64,000 bases of DNA from Polyangium jinanense (GCF_028435365.1 NZ_JAGTJJ010000005.1:186001-250000), one strand, 5' to 3'; shown: positions 1 to 9,053, counted from the first letter of the stretch. Notes: a model not told the origin generated them from the letters alone. A program made the numbers and translations.

Positions 1-1655
1 TTGCGCGCCGTGATATCCATCCCGGAGGGAAGAAGGTGGGTGACGCGGCCCTCGTCGTCGCGCAGCGGCGCGAGCTGGAAGTCGACGCAGATGAGGGAAT
101 TCCCTGCCATTCGCGCCGTCACGTCGAAACGAACGACCTCGCCGCGCTTGGCGCGGTCCATGGCATCGCGGATCCGCGCCTGCGCTTCGGGCAAACCGCT
201 CCACCAGTAGCAATCCCAGAATTTCTTCCCGAGGACGTCGACGGCGGTGATGTTCGCCGCTTCGAGCGGAGCCCGGTTGCACTGGAGAACCGTCCCCTCG
301 AGGTCGAGCACGCCGACGAACGCGAAGAGGTTATCGAGCACGCGGCGAATGTGCGCTTCGCTCTCGTGCAGGGCCGCCTCGGCGAGCTTGCGCTCCGTGA
401 TGTCCCGGATGACGCCGAGCATCACGAGCTCGTCTCCCTTCCGCTCGATGGCGCCGCTCGACTCCAGCCACAGGGTGGTTCCGTCGACGTGGGTGACGCG
501 GTATTCGTCCTTGTAGGAATGGGGCCCACTCCCTCCGGATTGCGCCTGCTCGACGGCCTCACGGACCTTGCGTCGAGTCTGCTCGCGGTCGTCCGGATGA
601 ACGCTTTCGATCCACCGCTCGTAATCGACCGTGCAGCCCATTCCGTAGCCGTAGAGCTCGCAGGCCTCCGGGGTCCAGAACGCCCTCCCCGTCGTGAGGT
701 TCCAGGTCCACACGCCGGTTCGCCCGGCTCGGCTGGCGAGCCGCAATCGTTCTTCATTCTCGCGGAGCAGCTCGCTTCTTCGCCTTTCGTCCACGACGAC
801 GGCCAGAACCAGCGTGCTCGCGGCGGCAACCGCGACGAATTGCTGGAGCAGAACGAGCCGCAAATGCTCCGCGACGGGGGCAAACGGCCCATATCCCGCC
901 GTCGTGCCCCAGACAGCGGCCGAGGCCGAAGGTAGCATGGCCGCCGTCGCTCCCCGCACGCCCCCTGCCAAGGCCGCCCACATGAGCGCCGGGAAAATCA
1001 ACCATGCGAGGGGCAGGTGGGGCATATGAGGCCCGAAAATGAACCATGCGACGGCCCCGGCCGTCACGGTGCTCAGCACAAGATGGAGCCACCACCGAAA
1101 CGACCGACCGATCGGCTCGCTGGGCATCCAGCTCAGCACGAGGGGCGTGACGACGAGCATGCCCATCACGTTGCCCGCCCACCAGGTGAGCCATAAAACT
1201 GGAGCTCGCCCGAATCCATGCGCGATCACGCTGGCGAGCGTGGAACTCCCGATGGTGGCGCCGACGGCCGAGCTGACGACACAAGCGCCGATCAAAGCCA
1301 GCATGTCGCGGAGGCGCGTCAGGGCGGGCCGGACATGCACGCGCGTGAGGATCCAGGCGCCGCCCACGGCTGCAATCGTGTTTCCCGCCGCAATGGCGCA
1401 CTGGGCCCACATCGGGAAGGAACGTCCGTCCAAGAAAAATGCGGCCATTCTGCCGGCGAACACGGCCGGCCACAGCCGCAGGCCGCCGAGCAAAAGACCG
1501 GCGAGGGCGACTCCCGCAGCGGGGAACACCGGGGACCCCGCGCCGGGGACCGTCGCCCATTGGAGCCCCCAGTCCGCGAGGAGGAAGTAACTCGTGAACA
1601 ACATGGCGGCAGGACCGAGGGTGCGGGACCAGGCCGCCTTTCCGCTTCTCGCCAT
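1..1655 (-). CDS. MASE1-PAS-PAS sensor protein (C-terminus beyond window)
   Basis: Membrane sensor, probably a histidine kinase, whose C-terminal output lies outside the window. The first ~285 residues are a run of hydrophobic helices typical of the MASE1 integral-membrane sensory domain. Next comes a PAS domain (about 300-415) with the PAS_3-like pattern around W-T-W-N and a PAC segment ending in RDITERK. A second PAS domain (about 430-545) ends in a PAC motif with DITAR at the window edge. The ATG at 1655 is preceded by AAGGGAGG at a good distance. The ligand is unknown. The output could be HisKA/HATPase, GGDEF or another module; a kinase is the commonest in this lineage. Confidence is high for the domains and low for the output. 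Confidence 0.85.
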   Translation of the reverse strand, partial: MARSGKAAWSRTLGPAAMLFTSYFLLADWGLQWATVPGAGSPVFPAAGVALAGLLLGGLRLWPAVFAGRMAAFFLDGRSFPMWAQCAIAAGNTIAAVGGAWILTRVHVRPALTRLRDMLALIGACVVSSAVGATIGSSTLASVIAHGFGRAPVLWLTWWAGNVMGMLVVTPLVLSWMPSEPIGRSFRWWLHLVLSTVTAGAVAWFIFGPHMPHLPLAWLIFPALMWAALAGGVRGATAAMLPSASAAVWGTTAGYGPFAPVAEHLRLVLLQQFVAVAAASTLVLAVVVDERRRSELLRENEERLRLASRAGRTGVWTWNLTTGRAFWTPEACELYGYGMGCTVDYERWIESVHPDDREQTRRKVREAVEQAQSGGSGPHSYKDEYRVTHVDGTTLWLESSGAIERKGDELVMLGVIRDITERKLAEAALHESEAHIRRVLDNLFAFVGVLDLEGTVLQCNRAPLEAANITAVDVLGKKFWDCYWWSGLPEAQARIRDAMDRAKRGEVVRFDVTARMAGNSLICVDFQLAPLRDDEGRVTHLLPSGMDITAR

Positions 1656-1803
1656 GCCGTTCCCCCTCCCTTCCGTAGCGCGCGGCGGCTGGATTTGCCG
1701 CCCCCCGCGCGGAGACGAAGGAAAAATAACACCGGTCGAGCCGTTCGGCTCGGTCCTAGCGAGGAACGAGCGCGCGGACCGAGCGTATTCGATACGAACG
1801 AGC

Positions 1804-2631
1804 TCAGCGTTCGAGGAGCCACGTCATGGCTTCGGCCATGATCTGATCGATGTTCTCCGAATAATGATGGCCTGCGCCGGGCATGATCCACAACTTCGCC
1901 GGATACCCTTGCGCGACGAGCTTCGCCACCGTGGCGCGCTCACCAGCGACCTGGCCACTTCGTTCGCCCGCAATCATCGCCACCGCGCGCACGCCCGCCT
2001 TGCGCAGCGCGGAGCCGTCGAGCTTCACGTCCGCTTCGTTCAGGATGAGATACGGAAAGCGCCCCGGATGCGCCTGCGCGATCCGGGCCGCCGCATAGGC
2101 GCCGCGCGAAAAACCCGTCAAGATGGCGCCTTCGCGGGAGATCTCGCCGGGGTGCGCCGTATCGACCACGGCAATCGCCTTTTCGAGGTCGTCTCCCATT
2201 TTCTCGTACGACCCCGACCACGTCGGCGCATCGTACGCGGCCTTGCCGCACGTCGCGTCGCCCGTCGGGCAAACGAGGAAGCCGACACGCGAAGCCGCAT
2301 TCACCCAGTAGCCGCAGGCATACCCGGGTGGATTGCACACGCCGTGCAAGTTCGCGATCAGCCGGTGCCCCTTTGCACGCTCGCTCGGCCTCGCGAAGAA
2401 GACCGTGCGCTTGCCGAGGAACGGCATCTCGAACGGGCCAATTTCGCGCTTGGGCTCGACGTCGGGCGCCGCATCGACGATGACTTCTGCGCCCGCGTCC
2501 TCGATCGTGACCTCCGGCAGGCTCGCATCGACGGGGCTCGATCGCGGCGCCTCGCACGCGGCAAGAACGGACAACGAGAGGGCGAAGCTCGCAGCGGCAT
2601 TCGAGGCCGACGGGCGGAGGCGCATGGTCAT
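1804..2631 (-). CDS. Alpha/beta-hydrolase-fold lipoprotein
   Basis: Predicted 275-residue exported lipoprotein. The N-terminus has a short charged start, a hydrophobic stretch and a lipobox SVLAAC with Cys26. The mature part carries a nucleophile elbow GFSRG (Ser175) after a beta-strand, and a late GAGHH (His255/256) that fits the catalytic His of an alpha/beta hydrolase. This arrangement resembles dienelactone-hydrolase or esterase/PHB-depolymerase-like enzymes. The substrate cannot be told. A second ATG lies two codons downstream at 2625. It lies 67 bp beyond the radical SAM stop in the same orientation, so co-transcription is possible. It does not resemble that enzyme's usual partners. Confidence 0.75.
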   Translation of the reverse strand: MTMRLRPSASNAAASFALSLSVLAACEAPRSSPVDASLPEVTIEDAGAEVIVDAAPDVEPKREIGPFEMPFLGKRTVFFARPSERAKGHRLIANLHGVCNPPGYACGYWVNAASRVGFLVCPTGDATCGKAAYDAPTWSGSYEKMGDDLEKAIAVVDTAHPGEISREGAILTGFSRGAYAAARIAQAHPGRFPYLILNEADVKLDGSALRKAGVRAVAMIAGERSGQVAGERATVAKLVAQGYPAKLWIMPGAGHHYSENIDQIMAEAMTWLLER

Positions 2632-2698
2632 GCCTCGGGTATCACGCGAAACGGACGATGAGCGACGAGGCGCCGTCCAGCGACGAAACCCCGCCCCA

Positions 2699-4051
2699 TC
2701 AGCGCGGGCGGACGTGGCCATTGGCGCGGTGGATGCCGGTCCGCGGCAATATGCCCATCTTCTCGGCGACCTCGACATTGATGGCGTGAATCGCTGCGTG
2801 ATCGTCTTCGGCCACGCCACGCTCGTGCATGGTCCGGGCGATCATGTTGATTGCGACACGCACGCTGCAAGCATGACCGATGCTCCCGCCGAAGACCTCG
2901 GGCTCGACGAATCGAAGGTGCGCGCCGACGCGCCGCTCGGCGTGCAGCTTGTACACGAAGGCGTCCTGCATGTGGTTGAGCAGCTCGACGATGTCCCGTT
3001 CGTGCACGTTGCCATACCCGTCGCCGCCCTCGATCAGCGGGCAAAGCGCGATTTCGCCCGTCGCCTTGATGCGCAGCGTGGGGGCGGGGCGGAAGAAGTT
3101 CTTGCAGCGAAGCTCTTCATCGGTGAACGCCGCGAGGTCGCCGCGCGAGCGCCGGAGCTTCACGCCGCCGCCCACGTCGATGAAATTGCTCACGTAGTTG
3201 GAGTCGTCCTGCACGAGCAGCTGCGTGGCCACGCGGTCGCCCGCCTGGTGACCATAGATGCGCCGCGAGAGGTCGGCTATCCACGCCCGCGCCTCCGCGC
3301 CGGAGGTACCCATGCCGACCACGAGGGATACGCGCGGCTCGAGGCCGGCGTCGCGCACCTTGTCGAGCCCCTCGATCACGCGATCGTAGAGGCCGGGCAC
3401 GCCGCGACAAACGTCGTGCGCCGCGGCGGGGCCGTCGAGGCTGACGATGACGTGGGTCAGGCCGCGGGCCCGCAGATCGGCGAGGTATTCGCGATCGTCG
3501 GCATAACGTTTTCCGGCGGCGCGAAAATCCGTCTCGCCGAAGAACCACCCGCTCGTGATGACGGACGCGTGCGTGCCGCCCTGCGCGCGGATGTACGCGA
3601 CGAGATCGAGCCAGCCCTTGCCATACAGCGTGACCTCGCCGCCGATGAAGTCGAAACGGCCGAGGCCGAGGGGCAGCACCGCGTCGACGACCCGCCGGAG
3701 CCGCGTCGGATCGGCCTCGGCGTGCGCCTCCAGGTTCGAATTGCGGCAGTGGTTGCAATCGAGGTTGCAGACAGTCGTGTACTCGAAGACCACACGCCGG
3801 ATGTGCTCGAGCGGGTTGCGCTCGTAGCGCAGGCGTGCGGCGTCGCGATCCATGCCTTCGGGCGCGGGCTCGATCATCCCGCGCGCCACGAGCGCAGCGA
3901 GCTCGGGGCTCTCGTCCTCGTCGAGGACGCCGCGGGCGAAGACCTGGCGGAGCCGGTCCAACTCGTCCGCTTCGAGCGCCTTTTCGAGAGCGCCCGAGCG
4001 CACGAGGTGCTGCAGGTATCGGTGCCCGTAGTTACTGAGGATGAAGCGCAT
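2699..4051 (-). CDS. Radical SAM protein, SPASM-like C-terminus
   Basis: 450-residue cytoplasmic radical SAM enzyme. The cluster motif CxxxCxxC is seen as CNLDCNHC (Cys95, Cys99, Cys102). It is followed by a glycine-rich GGEVTLYGKG segment typical of SAM binding. Near the C-terminus further cysteines occur (CKNFFR..., IALCPL, GHACSV) in a layout like a SPASM/twitch auxiliary cluster region, though degenerate. Such proteins often modify peptides or mature enzymes, but no small precursor peptide lies next to it. A start 14 codons upstream (4093) is possible. The chosen ATG gives MRFILSNYGH, a more natural N-terminus. The function is unassigned beyond the superfamily. Confidence 0.8.
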   Translation of the reverse strand: MRFILSNYGHRYLQHLVRSGALEKALEADELDRLRQVFARGVLDEDESPELAALVARGMIEPAPEGMDRDAARLRYERNPLEHIRRVVFEYTTVCNLDCNHCRNSNLEAHAEADPTRLRRVVDAVLPLGLGRFDFIGGEVTLYGKGWLDLVAYIRAQGGTHASVITSGWFFGETDFRAAGKRYADDREYLADLRARGLTHVIVSLDGPAAAHDVCRGVPGLYDRVIEGLDKVRDAGLEPRVSLVVGMGTSGAEARAWIADLSRRIYGHQAGDRVATQLLVQDDSNYVSNFIDVGGGVKLRRSRGDLAAFTDEELRCKNFFRPAPTLRIKATGEIALCPLIEGGDGYGNVHERDIVELLNHMQDAFVYKLHAERRVGAHLRFVEPEVFGGSIGHACSVRVAINMIARTMHERGVAEDDHAAIHAINVEVAEKMGILPRTGIHRANGHVRPR

Positions 4052-4127
4052 CGACGCCTCCCGCGCGGAGCATCGGAGTCTACTCGCTTTCACCCCCGAG
4101 CGCGACCGGGATCCGCCGAGCTCGGCT

Positions 4128-6632
4128 TCAGGGCAAGAACCGCGAGATCGAGAGGGTCGCCGTACCGAAACGCCCGCCTACATAGACGTGGCCGCTCTTG
4201 TCGGCGGCCACGGCGATGCCGTCGTCCTCGTCCGGCGTACCAAACGCGGACGCCCAGAGGAGATGGCCCTGCGAATCGAGCTTCGCGACCAGCACGTCCG
4301 ACATCGCGCCGCCCTCGGACGGTGTCATGCCATTGCCGAGATTTCCGCCCTGCGACAAGGCGCCCGCAATGGCAAAGTTTCCGTCTGGAAGGGCGATGAT
4401 GTCGTTCGCGCGATCGTAGGAGTCGCTCCTGAAGCGCCAGTCCCACGGTTTGCCCTTGATGGGCACGACGAAACCGCCAAGCAGGGTGGACATGCCATTC
4501 CCGTTCGGACCATCGCTCCATCCACCCGCCGCATACACTTGCCCGCCTGCGCCCCAGGCTACGCCCTTGCCCCAATCAACATAATTGGTCCCGTAATTCG
4601 TGGCCCACGTGTTCGTCCCTGTCGCGGAGAAGGTGGCGACGAACGCATCGTGCAGCATCGTGATCGTGGTGGTAATGGGATTGCTCCCGAAGTTGGTCGC
4701 GGTCACGAAGGTGCCGGCGACCGCGATTTCACCGTTGTCCCGGATCGCGATTCCCTCGACATAATTCGCGAATCCGTAACGATTCGACCAGATGTGGCTC
4801 CCGTCGGGGGCGAGCTTCACCAGGAAGAGGTCGGAGCTACTGCCGGCGACGAGGGGGTCTCCGCCGAAATCGACCGTGCCCGAGAGCAGGCCCGTCAGGA
4901 CGATGTTGTCATCCGCATCGAGGGCGATCTGCGACACGCTCACCGTGCCTCCCGTGCCCAGGCATTTCGACCAGACGTGCTCGCCCAGGGGAGACAGCAT
5001 ACCCACGAACGATCCGCTGCACGTGAGGCTGGGGCCACCCAGGCCGACGTTCGTGGTGCCTCTCCCCGCCAGGATCACGCCGTTTCCTGGGGCGATCGCA
5101 ACCGAGACGCCCCCGCCGGGGAAGTTCTTCGACCAGAGGAGCGACCCCGAGGGCGACAGCGCCCATACGCGATTCGTCTGCCCGCTGACCGCCACGACGT
5201 TGCCGCAATCGTCGGCGGCCACATCCTCGATCGATTCGACGGCATCGCCTTGGAAGGTCTGCGTCCACGACAGCTTGGCGCGTGGCTGCGCATTGAACGT
5301 CGCGGTCACGGTCCCCGATTGGATGTCGCAGGTCAGGCCCTTGCAGCTGTTCGACCAGCCTCCGAAGACGGAGTCGATTGCCGGACGAGCCTCGAGGGTC
5401 GGCGTCGGTCCCACGAACGTCGCCGTGCACGTGGTGCCACAATCGATGCCCGGAAGGGAGGAAGTCACCTTCCCCGTTCCCGATCCCGCGAGGGAAACCG
5501 TGAGGGGAGACGGAGGCGACGAGCAGTGCCCGTTCACGCAACTGTTACTCTGGCAATCGTAGCCGAACCCGCACGGGGCGAACGCGGGGCACCCGAGGCA
5601 CGAGGTGCTGCCGCAATCCGTCTGAACCTCGTTGCCGTCCTTGATGCCGTTCTGGCAGGTCGGCGCGATGCAAAAGCCCTGCGCGCAGATCCCGCTCTGA
5701 CAATCGGACGCGACCTGGCAGCTCTTTTTGAAGCCGCACTTGGTGCAAGTGGGACCGCCACAATCGATGGCGGTCTCCGCGCCGTTTTTCAAGCCGTCCG
5801 AGCAGGTCGACGGCTGGCATTGCCCCCTGGTGCAGACGCCCGTCAGGCAATCACGCGCGACCGAGCAAATCTGGCCTGCCGCGCAAGGAGCGCACTCGCT
5901 GCCGCAGTCGACGTCGGTCTCGATGCCATTCTTGACCACGTCCGCGCACGTGGCCGGCTGGCAAATGCCGCCGCTGCAAACCCCCGTCCGGCAATCACTC
6001 GCGAGGATGCAGCCGAGCCCAGGGGGACACGGGGAACACGGCCCTCCACAATCGACGTCGGTCTCCGTGATGCCCTTCTTGCCATTCAGACATTCGAGCG
6101 CGTTCATGGGCGCGGCCAACGTGCAGGTCCATCCGCCACCGCCGCCACCACCACCACCCGCCCCCGAAGATGACGATGAGGATGACGACGATGAGGATGA
6201 CGCCGACGAGGATGATGACGAGCCGCCCATGCCCCCCATGCCCCCCATGCCTCCCATGCCCCCGATCCCTCCGACTCCCGAGGAGGAGCTCCCCATTCCG
6301 CCGATCCCTCCGACTCCCGAGGAGGAGCTCCCCATTCCGCCGATCCCTCCGACTCCCGAGGAGGAGCTCCCCATTCCGCCGATCCCTCCGGATCCACCCA
6401 TCCCGCCGGCGCCTCCGCCGCCACTGCCCCCTGCGCTCGACGAAGATGCGCTCGCGGTGCTGGACGAGGAGCTCCCACTGCTTACCGTCGCGGAACCCAC
6501 GGGATCATCCACACCCCCTGCGCCTCCCCCGCCGCCGCTGACCGAAGGGCCGCAGGCAGCCGCGCCGAACACGAACGCGGGCGGAAGGAGCGCCCACCCA
6601 ACCGATCGAACCAAGCGGATGTCGTTGCTCAT
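4128..6632 (-). CDS. Cys-rich, Gly/Ser-repeat lipoprotein with beta-propeller-like repeats
   Basis: 834-residue surface lipoprotein. The signal peptide ends in GAAAC (Cys27), and AAGGGGG precedes the ATG. The mature N-terminus is a long Gly/Met/Ser low-complexity linker that includes three perfect 13-residue repeats (GGIGGMGSSSSGV). Four Cys-rich repeats follow, each of the form NG-ETDVDCGG-C-C-G-C-DC-SGVC, a pattern frequent in myxobacterial exported proteins. Then comes a segment like the divergent InlB B-repeat (GSGTGKVTS...CTATF). The last ~380 residues are repeated beta-strands with DD-GN-V/I-TG patterns, as in SBBP/beta-propeller repeats. A role in adhesion or cell-surface binding is plausible but unproven. 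Confidence 0.8.
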   Translation of the reverse strand: MSNDIRLVRSVGWALLPPAFVFGAAACGPSVSGGGGGAGGVDDPVGSATVSSGSSSSSTASASSSSAGGSGGGGAGGMGGSGGIGGMGSSSSGVGGIGGMGSSSSGVGGIGGMGSSSSGVGGIGGMGGMGGMGGMGGSSSSSSASSSSSSSSSSSSGAGGGGGGGGGWTCTLAAPMNALECLNGKKGITETDVDCGGPCSPCPPGLGCILASDCRTGVCSGGICQPATCADVVKNGIETDVDCGSECAPCAAGQICSVARDCLTGVCTRGQCQPSTCSDGLKNGAETAIDCGGPTCTKCGFKKSCQVASDCQSGICAQGFCIAPTCQNGIKDGNEVQTDCGSTSCLGCPAFAPCGFGYDCQSNSCVNGHCSSPPSPLTVSLAGSGTGKVTSSLPGIDCGTTCTATFVGPTPTLEARPAIDSVFGGWSNSCKGLTCDIQSGTVTATFNAQPRAKLSWTQTFQGDAVESIEDVAADDCGNVVAVSGQTNRVWALSPSGSLLWSKNFPGGGVSVAIAPGNGVILAGRGTTNVGLGGPSLTCSGSFVGMLSPLGEHVWSKCLGTGGTVSVSQIALDADDNIVLTGLLSGTVDFGGDPLVAGSSSDLFLVKLAPDGSHIWSNRYGFANYVEGIAIRDNGEIAVAGTFVTATNFGSNPITTTITMLHDAFVATFSATGTNTWATNYGTNYVDWGKGVAWGAGGQVYAAGGWSDGPNGNGMSTLLGGFVVPIKGKPWDWRFRSDSYDRANDIIALPDGNFAIAGALSQGGNLGNGMTPSEGGAMSDVLVAKLDSQGHLLWASAFGTPDEDDGIAVAADKSGHVYVGGRFGTATLSISRFLP
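6264..6390. repeat. 39-bp in-frame tandem repeat (3 copies plus partial)
   Basis: Three identical 39-bp units start at 6264, 6303 and 6342, with a partial fourth at 6381. Each encodes one 13-residue Gly/Met/Ser unit of the lipoprotein linker. Copies are identical at the DNA level, which suggests recent expansion or homogenisation. Flanking sequence contains shorter Gly-Met repeats. Confidence 0.95.
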
Positions 6633-6696
6633 CCCCCTTTGGTATCCTGCGTGTGGGGGTTCATTCATCCGATGTCCGGAATCAACCTCACCCAGG

Positions 6697-7521
6697 TCAT
6701 CCCGCCACCAGCCGAAACACGGGCAACTCCGGTCGGCACGTGAACCGCACGGGCAAAACGCTCGTGCCGATCCCACGACTTACGTAGATCTGCCCTTTGT
6801 CCGTCGTATACATTCCCGATCGAAACCGCCCCGAGCCGGGCGGGACCCATAACGGCGCACCGAGGGCCCGCACCTGCCCGCCATGCGTATGTCCGGCGAG
6901 GCCGAGATCGAAGCGCGGCGCGCTTTTCGGCAACTCGTCGAAGATGCCGGGCGCGTGCGTGAGGAACAATCGCAGAGGTCCCGCGGGCGCGTCGCGCAAG
7001 GCGGAGGTGAGGTCGTGGTGGCCGCTGCAAAAGTCATCCGTGGCGACGACGGCAATGCCGCTCGTGAGCCGCGTGGATTCGTTTCCGAGGAGCCGCGCGC
7101 CGACACGCACGAAGCTCCGGCGCAGCTCGTCCATCGGGACCTCGCCCCAATGCTCCCAGTTCCCGACCGTCGCGACCACCTCGCGCCCCGTCGCGGCGAG
7201 GGCGCGGCAAAACTCCGAGAGCACCGCAAGCGCGTTCGGATCTTCGACGGAATCGCCAGTCAGGACGACGAGGTTTGGCTGGAACGACTTCATGGCGGCC
7301 AGAATCGCGTCGTGGACGCTCCCGAGCGAGCTCAGATGCAAATCCGAGAGGTGGGCGATCCGGAAGCCCTCGAAGCCCCGCGGCAGGCCCGGGACGGGGA
7401 CATCGTGCTCGGCGATCTCCAGCCAGGAAGGCTCGAGCACGAGGGCGTCGAGCGCGACGATCCCGACCGCACAACACCCCACGACACGCAGGAGGTCTCG
7501 TCGGCTGAGGCGCTTTTGCAT
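6697..7521 (-). CDS. Calcineurin-like metallophosphoesterase with N-terminal export signal
   Basis: 274-residue member of the YkuE-like metallophosphoesterase family. Metal-binding motifs are in order: LSDLHL (D-x-H), TGDSVED (GD-x-x-D), GNWEHW at the usual GNH(D/E) position, a His-rich segment FLTHAP, and GHTHGG. The Trp in GNWE replaces the common His, so the exact second-metal chemistry may differ. The N-terminus RLSRRDLL followed by a hydrophobic stretch looks like a twin-arginine or membrane-anchor signal. The start at 7521 is chosen for this signal and for AGGGTG upstream. Likely acts outside the cytoplasm on phosphodiesters or lipid phosphates; the substrate is unknown. Confidence 0.85.
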   Translation of the reverse strand: MQKRLSRRDLLRVVGCCAVGIVALDALVLEPSWLEIAEHDVPVPGLPRGFEGFRIAHLSDLHLSSLGSVHDAILAAMKSFQPNLVVLTGDSVEDPNALAVLSEFCRALAATGREVVATVGNWEHWGEVPMDELRRSFVRVGARLLGNESTRLTSGIAVVATDDFCSGHHDLTSALRDAPAGPLRLFLTHAPGIFDELPKSAPRFDLGLAGHTHGGQVRALGAPLWVPPGSGRFRSGMYTTDKGQIYVSRGIGTSVLPVRFTCRPELPVFRLVAG

Positions 7522-7622
7522 CCGACACCCTAGCAGCGTCGCCGACCCCGCGCCCGTCCCGCGAAGAGCACACGGTCGACAGTGCTTGCGCATCGGGGTC
7601 TGTCCCGGTACCTTCGGCAGCC

Positions 7623-8036
7623 ATGAACCACAAGGCTCAGGGACGATTCGATATCACCCGCACCGCCGAACCGCCGTACGATACCCGCGAAGGCGCCACG
7701 CTCGGACGCAGCCGCTTCGACAAACGGTTCGAGGGCGGGCTTGTCGCCACGAGCGTCGTAGAGATGATCAGCGCCGTGTCCGGCGTGAAGGGTTCGGCCG
7801 GGTACGTGGCGATCGAGCGCGTGGAAGGGACGCTCGACGGGCGCGCCGGGAGCTTCGTGCTGCAACACAGCGGCACGATGGACCGCGGCGCCGCCTCGCT
7901 TTCGCTGACCGTCGTACCAGACACCGCCACGGGCGCGCTCACGGGGCTGCGCGGCCGCATGCAAATCGACATCGTGGGCGGCGAACATCGCTACACGTTC
8001 GATTATGAATTTCTCGACGCGCCCGCGGCCTCGTAG
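7623..8036 (+). CDS. DUF3224 family protein
   Basis: 137-residue small beta-barrel protein. The pattern FEGGLVATSVVEMIS, GSAGYVAIERVEGTLDGRAGSFVLQHSG and GALTGLRGRMQIDI...HRYTFDYEF is the recognisable DUF3224 signature, with a fold like allene-oxide cyclase. No enzyme activity has been assigned to the family as far as I know. No signal peptide is visible. It is divergent from the phosphoesterase and convergent with the small exported gene that ends at 8071. Confidence 0.85.
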   Translation: MNHKAQGRFDITRTAEPPYDTREGATLGRSRFDKRFEGGLVATSVVEMISAVSGVKGSAGYVAIERVEGTLDGRAGSFVLQHSGTMDRGAASLSLTVVPDTATGALTGLRGRMQIDIVGGEHRYTFDYEFLDAPAAS

Positions 8037-8070
8037 CGCGCGGACGAACCGTTTGAACGCGGGTTCGTGA

Positions 8071-8547
8071 TCAGCAGTGGGTCTTGGCGCAGGATCCGCC
8101 GCTGCATACGTAGCACGACGCGCTCCCGTCGAGCCTTCTGATCTTGCAGTGCCCGGTGGTCCCGAAGAGCACGTGGCACTCCGCCGTCCTGTCGCTCGGG
8201 TCGAGCCTCGAGCTCTGCAGGTCCTCCAGGGCGTACAGCACAGTCGCGCCATAGGCAGGATCGCATCCGGCGAGCTCCCCGGCCGCGTTGATGCCGCAAA
8301 CCGCGAGCGTGGCGTCGTTCGCGACCTTGTCGCCCACGTTGTACACGACGAACGGATCCTGGCCGTCGGCGGTGGCGACGTACTTGACGCCGTCATTCTT
8401 CGTGTGGATGGGGATGTACCCCACCGCGTCGCCATAATGGCGTCCCACGGCGGCGAGCCGATCGGAGAGAGACGTCGTCACCTGGGCGAGGGCGGTGCTC
8501 GCCGCGAGAGCAATGCCGAATCCGAAGGTGAGGCAGTTCCTCTTCGT
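8071..8547 (-). CDS. Small exported Cys-rich protein, probable ACG start
   Basis: About 158 residues. The best reading starts at an ACG codon (8547) followed by AAG AGG. It gives an N-terminus KRNCLTFGFG and a signal peptide ending STALA before QVTTS, with AGGAG five bases upstream. No ATG or GTG is available in this frame; the only usual alternative is TTG at 8574, which adds nine residues and lacks a ribosome-binding site. The mature protein has six or more cysteines clustered at the C-terminus (CHVLF, CKIRRLDGSASCYVCSGGSC, KTHC). It has no family I recognise. A sigma-54-like promoter lies at 8605-8591, just upstream. It forms a divergent pair with the gene at 9054. Confidence 0.65.
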   Translation of the reverse strand, partial: TKRNCLTFGFGIALAASTALAQVTTSLSDRLAAVGRHYGDAVGYIPIHTKNDGVKYVATADGQDPFVVYNVGDKVANDATLAVCGINAAGELAGCDPAYGATVLYALEDLQSSRLDPSDRTAECHVLFGTTGHCKIRRLDGSASCYVCSGGSCAKTHC

Positions 8548-8590
8548 AGGTGCTCCTGATGCTGCGTTTTCCAAGGCACGGCACTGCTTC

Positions 8591-8605
8591 GCAGAGAGCG
8601 TGCCA
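8591..8605 (-). promoter_or_regulatory. Sigma-54-like promoter for the gene at 8547
   Basis: On the minus strand the sequence TGGCAC-GCTCT-CTGC matches the -24/-12 consensus TGGCAC-N5-TTGC with one mismatch and correct spacing. The predicted start site is near 8579. This makes the TTG at 8574 an unlikely start codon and fits translation from 8547. Confidence 0.55.
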
Positions 8606-8690
8606 GGCGCGGACTGCGTCGTGGAGCTCGCGTTTGAGCCGCGTTCCGGCGCAGCTTACGTCGCCTTCGCTCTGTCCCCTCCCGATCTAC

Positions 8691-8907
8691 CGTCACGGCG
8701 GCATGACACCCGTCGCGCCGCCGTGACGACGCCCGGACCGCGACTGTCACGCGCACCTGACAATCCCCTCGATGCCCGGGGGCCGGTCTGGCACGAGCGC
8801 TGCAATGCACATCGTCGTCGGGCCCTGAGGATCGCCACCCGGAACGCTGTCACGAGGACGGAACGCCGGCTGTCACGACGGCGTGACAGTGTCGCGGCGC
8901 CGTGTCA
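8691..8907. promoter_or_regulatory. Candidate enhancer region with TGTCACG-N4-CGTGACA dyads
   Basis: The 479-bp region between the divergent exported-protein genes contains no credible gene. It holds repeated 18-bp inverted repeats. One is perfect (8871-8888, TGTCACGACGGCGTGACA). Imperfect ones lie at 8691-8708, 8711-8728, 8745-8762, 8847-8864 and 8890-8907. They form two clusters. The left cluster begins about 85 bp upstream of the minus-strand -24 element. The right cluster ends 64 bp before the plus-strand -24 element, and its perfect dyad ends 83 bp before it. This is the usual placement of upstream activating sites for sigma-54 enhancer-binding proteins. Confidence 0.55.
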
Positions 8908-8971
8908 CGCGAAGCCGGGTCGAGGCGCGTGTTTCGTGCAATGGCTCATGCGCCAGAGCGCTCTTGGGGCC

Positions 8972-8986
8972 TGGCATGGGTCTTGT
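8972..8986 (+). promoter_or_regulatory. Sigma-54-like promoter for the gene at 9054
   Basis: TGGCAT-GGGTC-TTGT matches TGGCAC-N5-TTGC with two mismatches, keeping the GG and the -12 TTG. The expected start site is near 8998, giving a leader of about 55 nt that contains AAGGACG before the ATG. Confidence 0.5.
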
Positions 8987-9053
8987 TATGTAGGAGCATG
9001 TCCACGCGACGGACAAAGACGTCGCCAAAGCTTTAAAAAAGGACGCGAACGCC

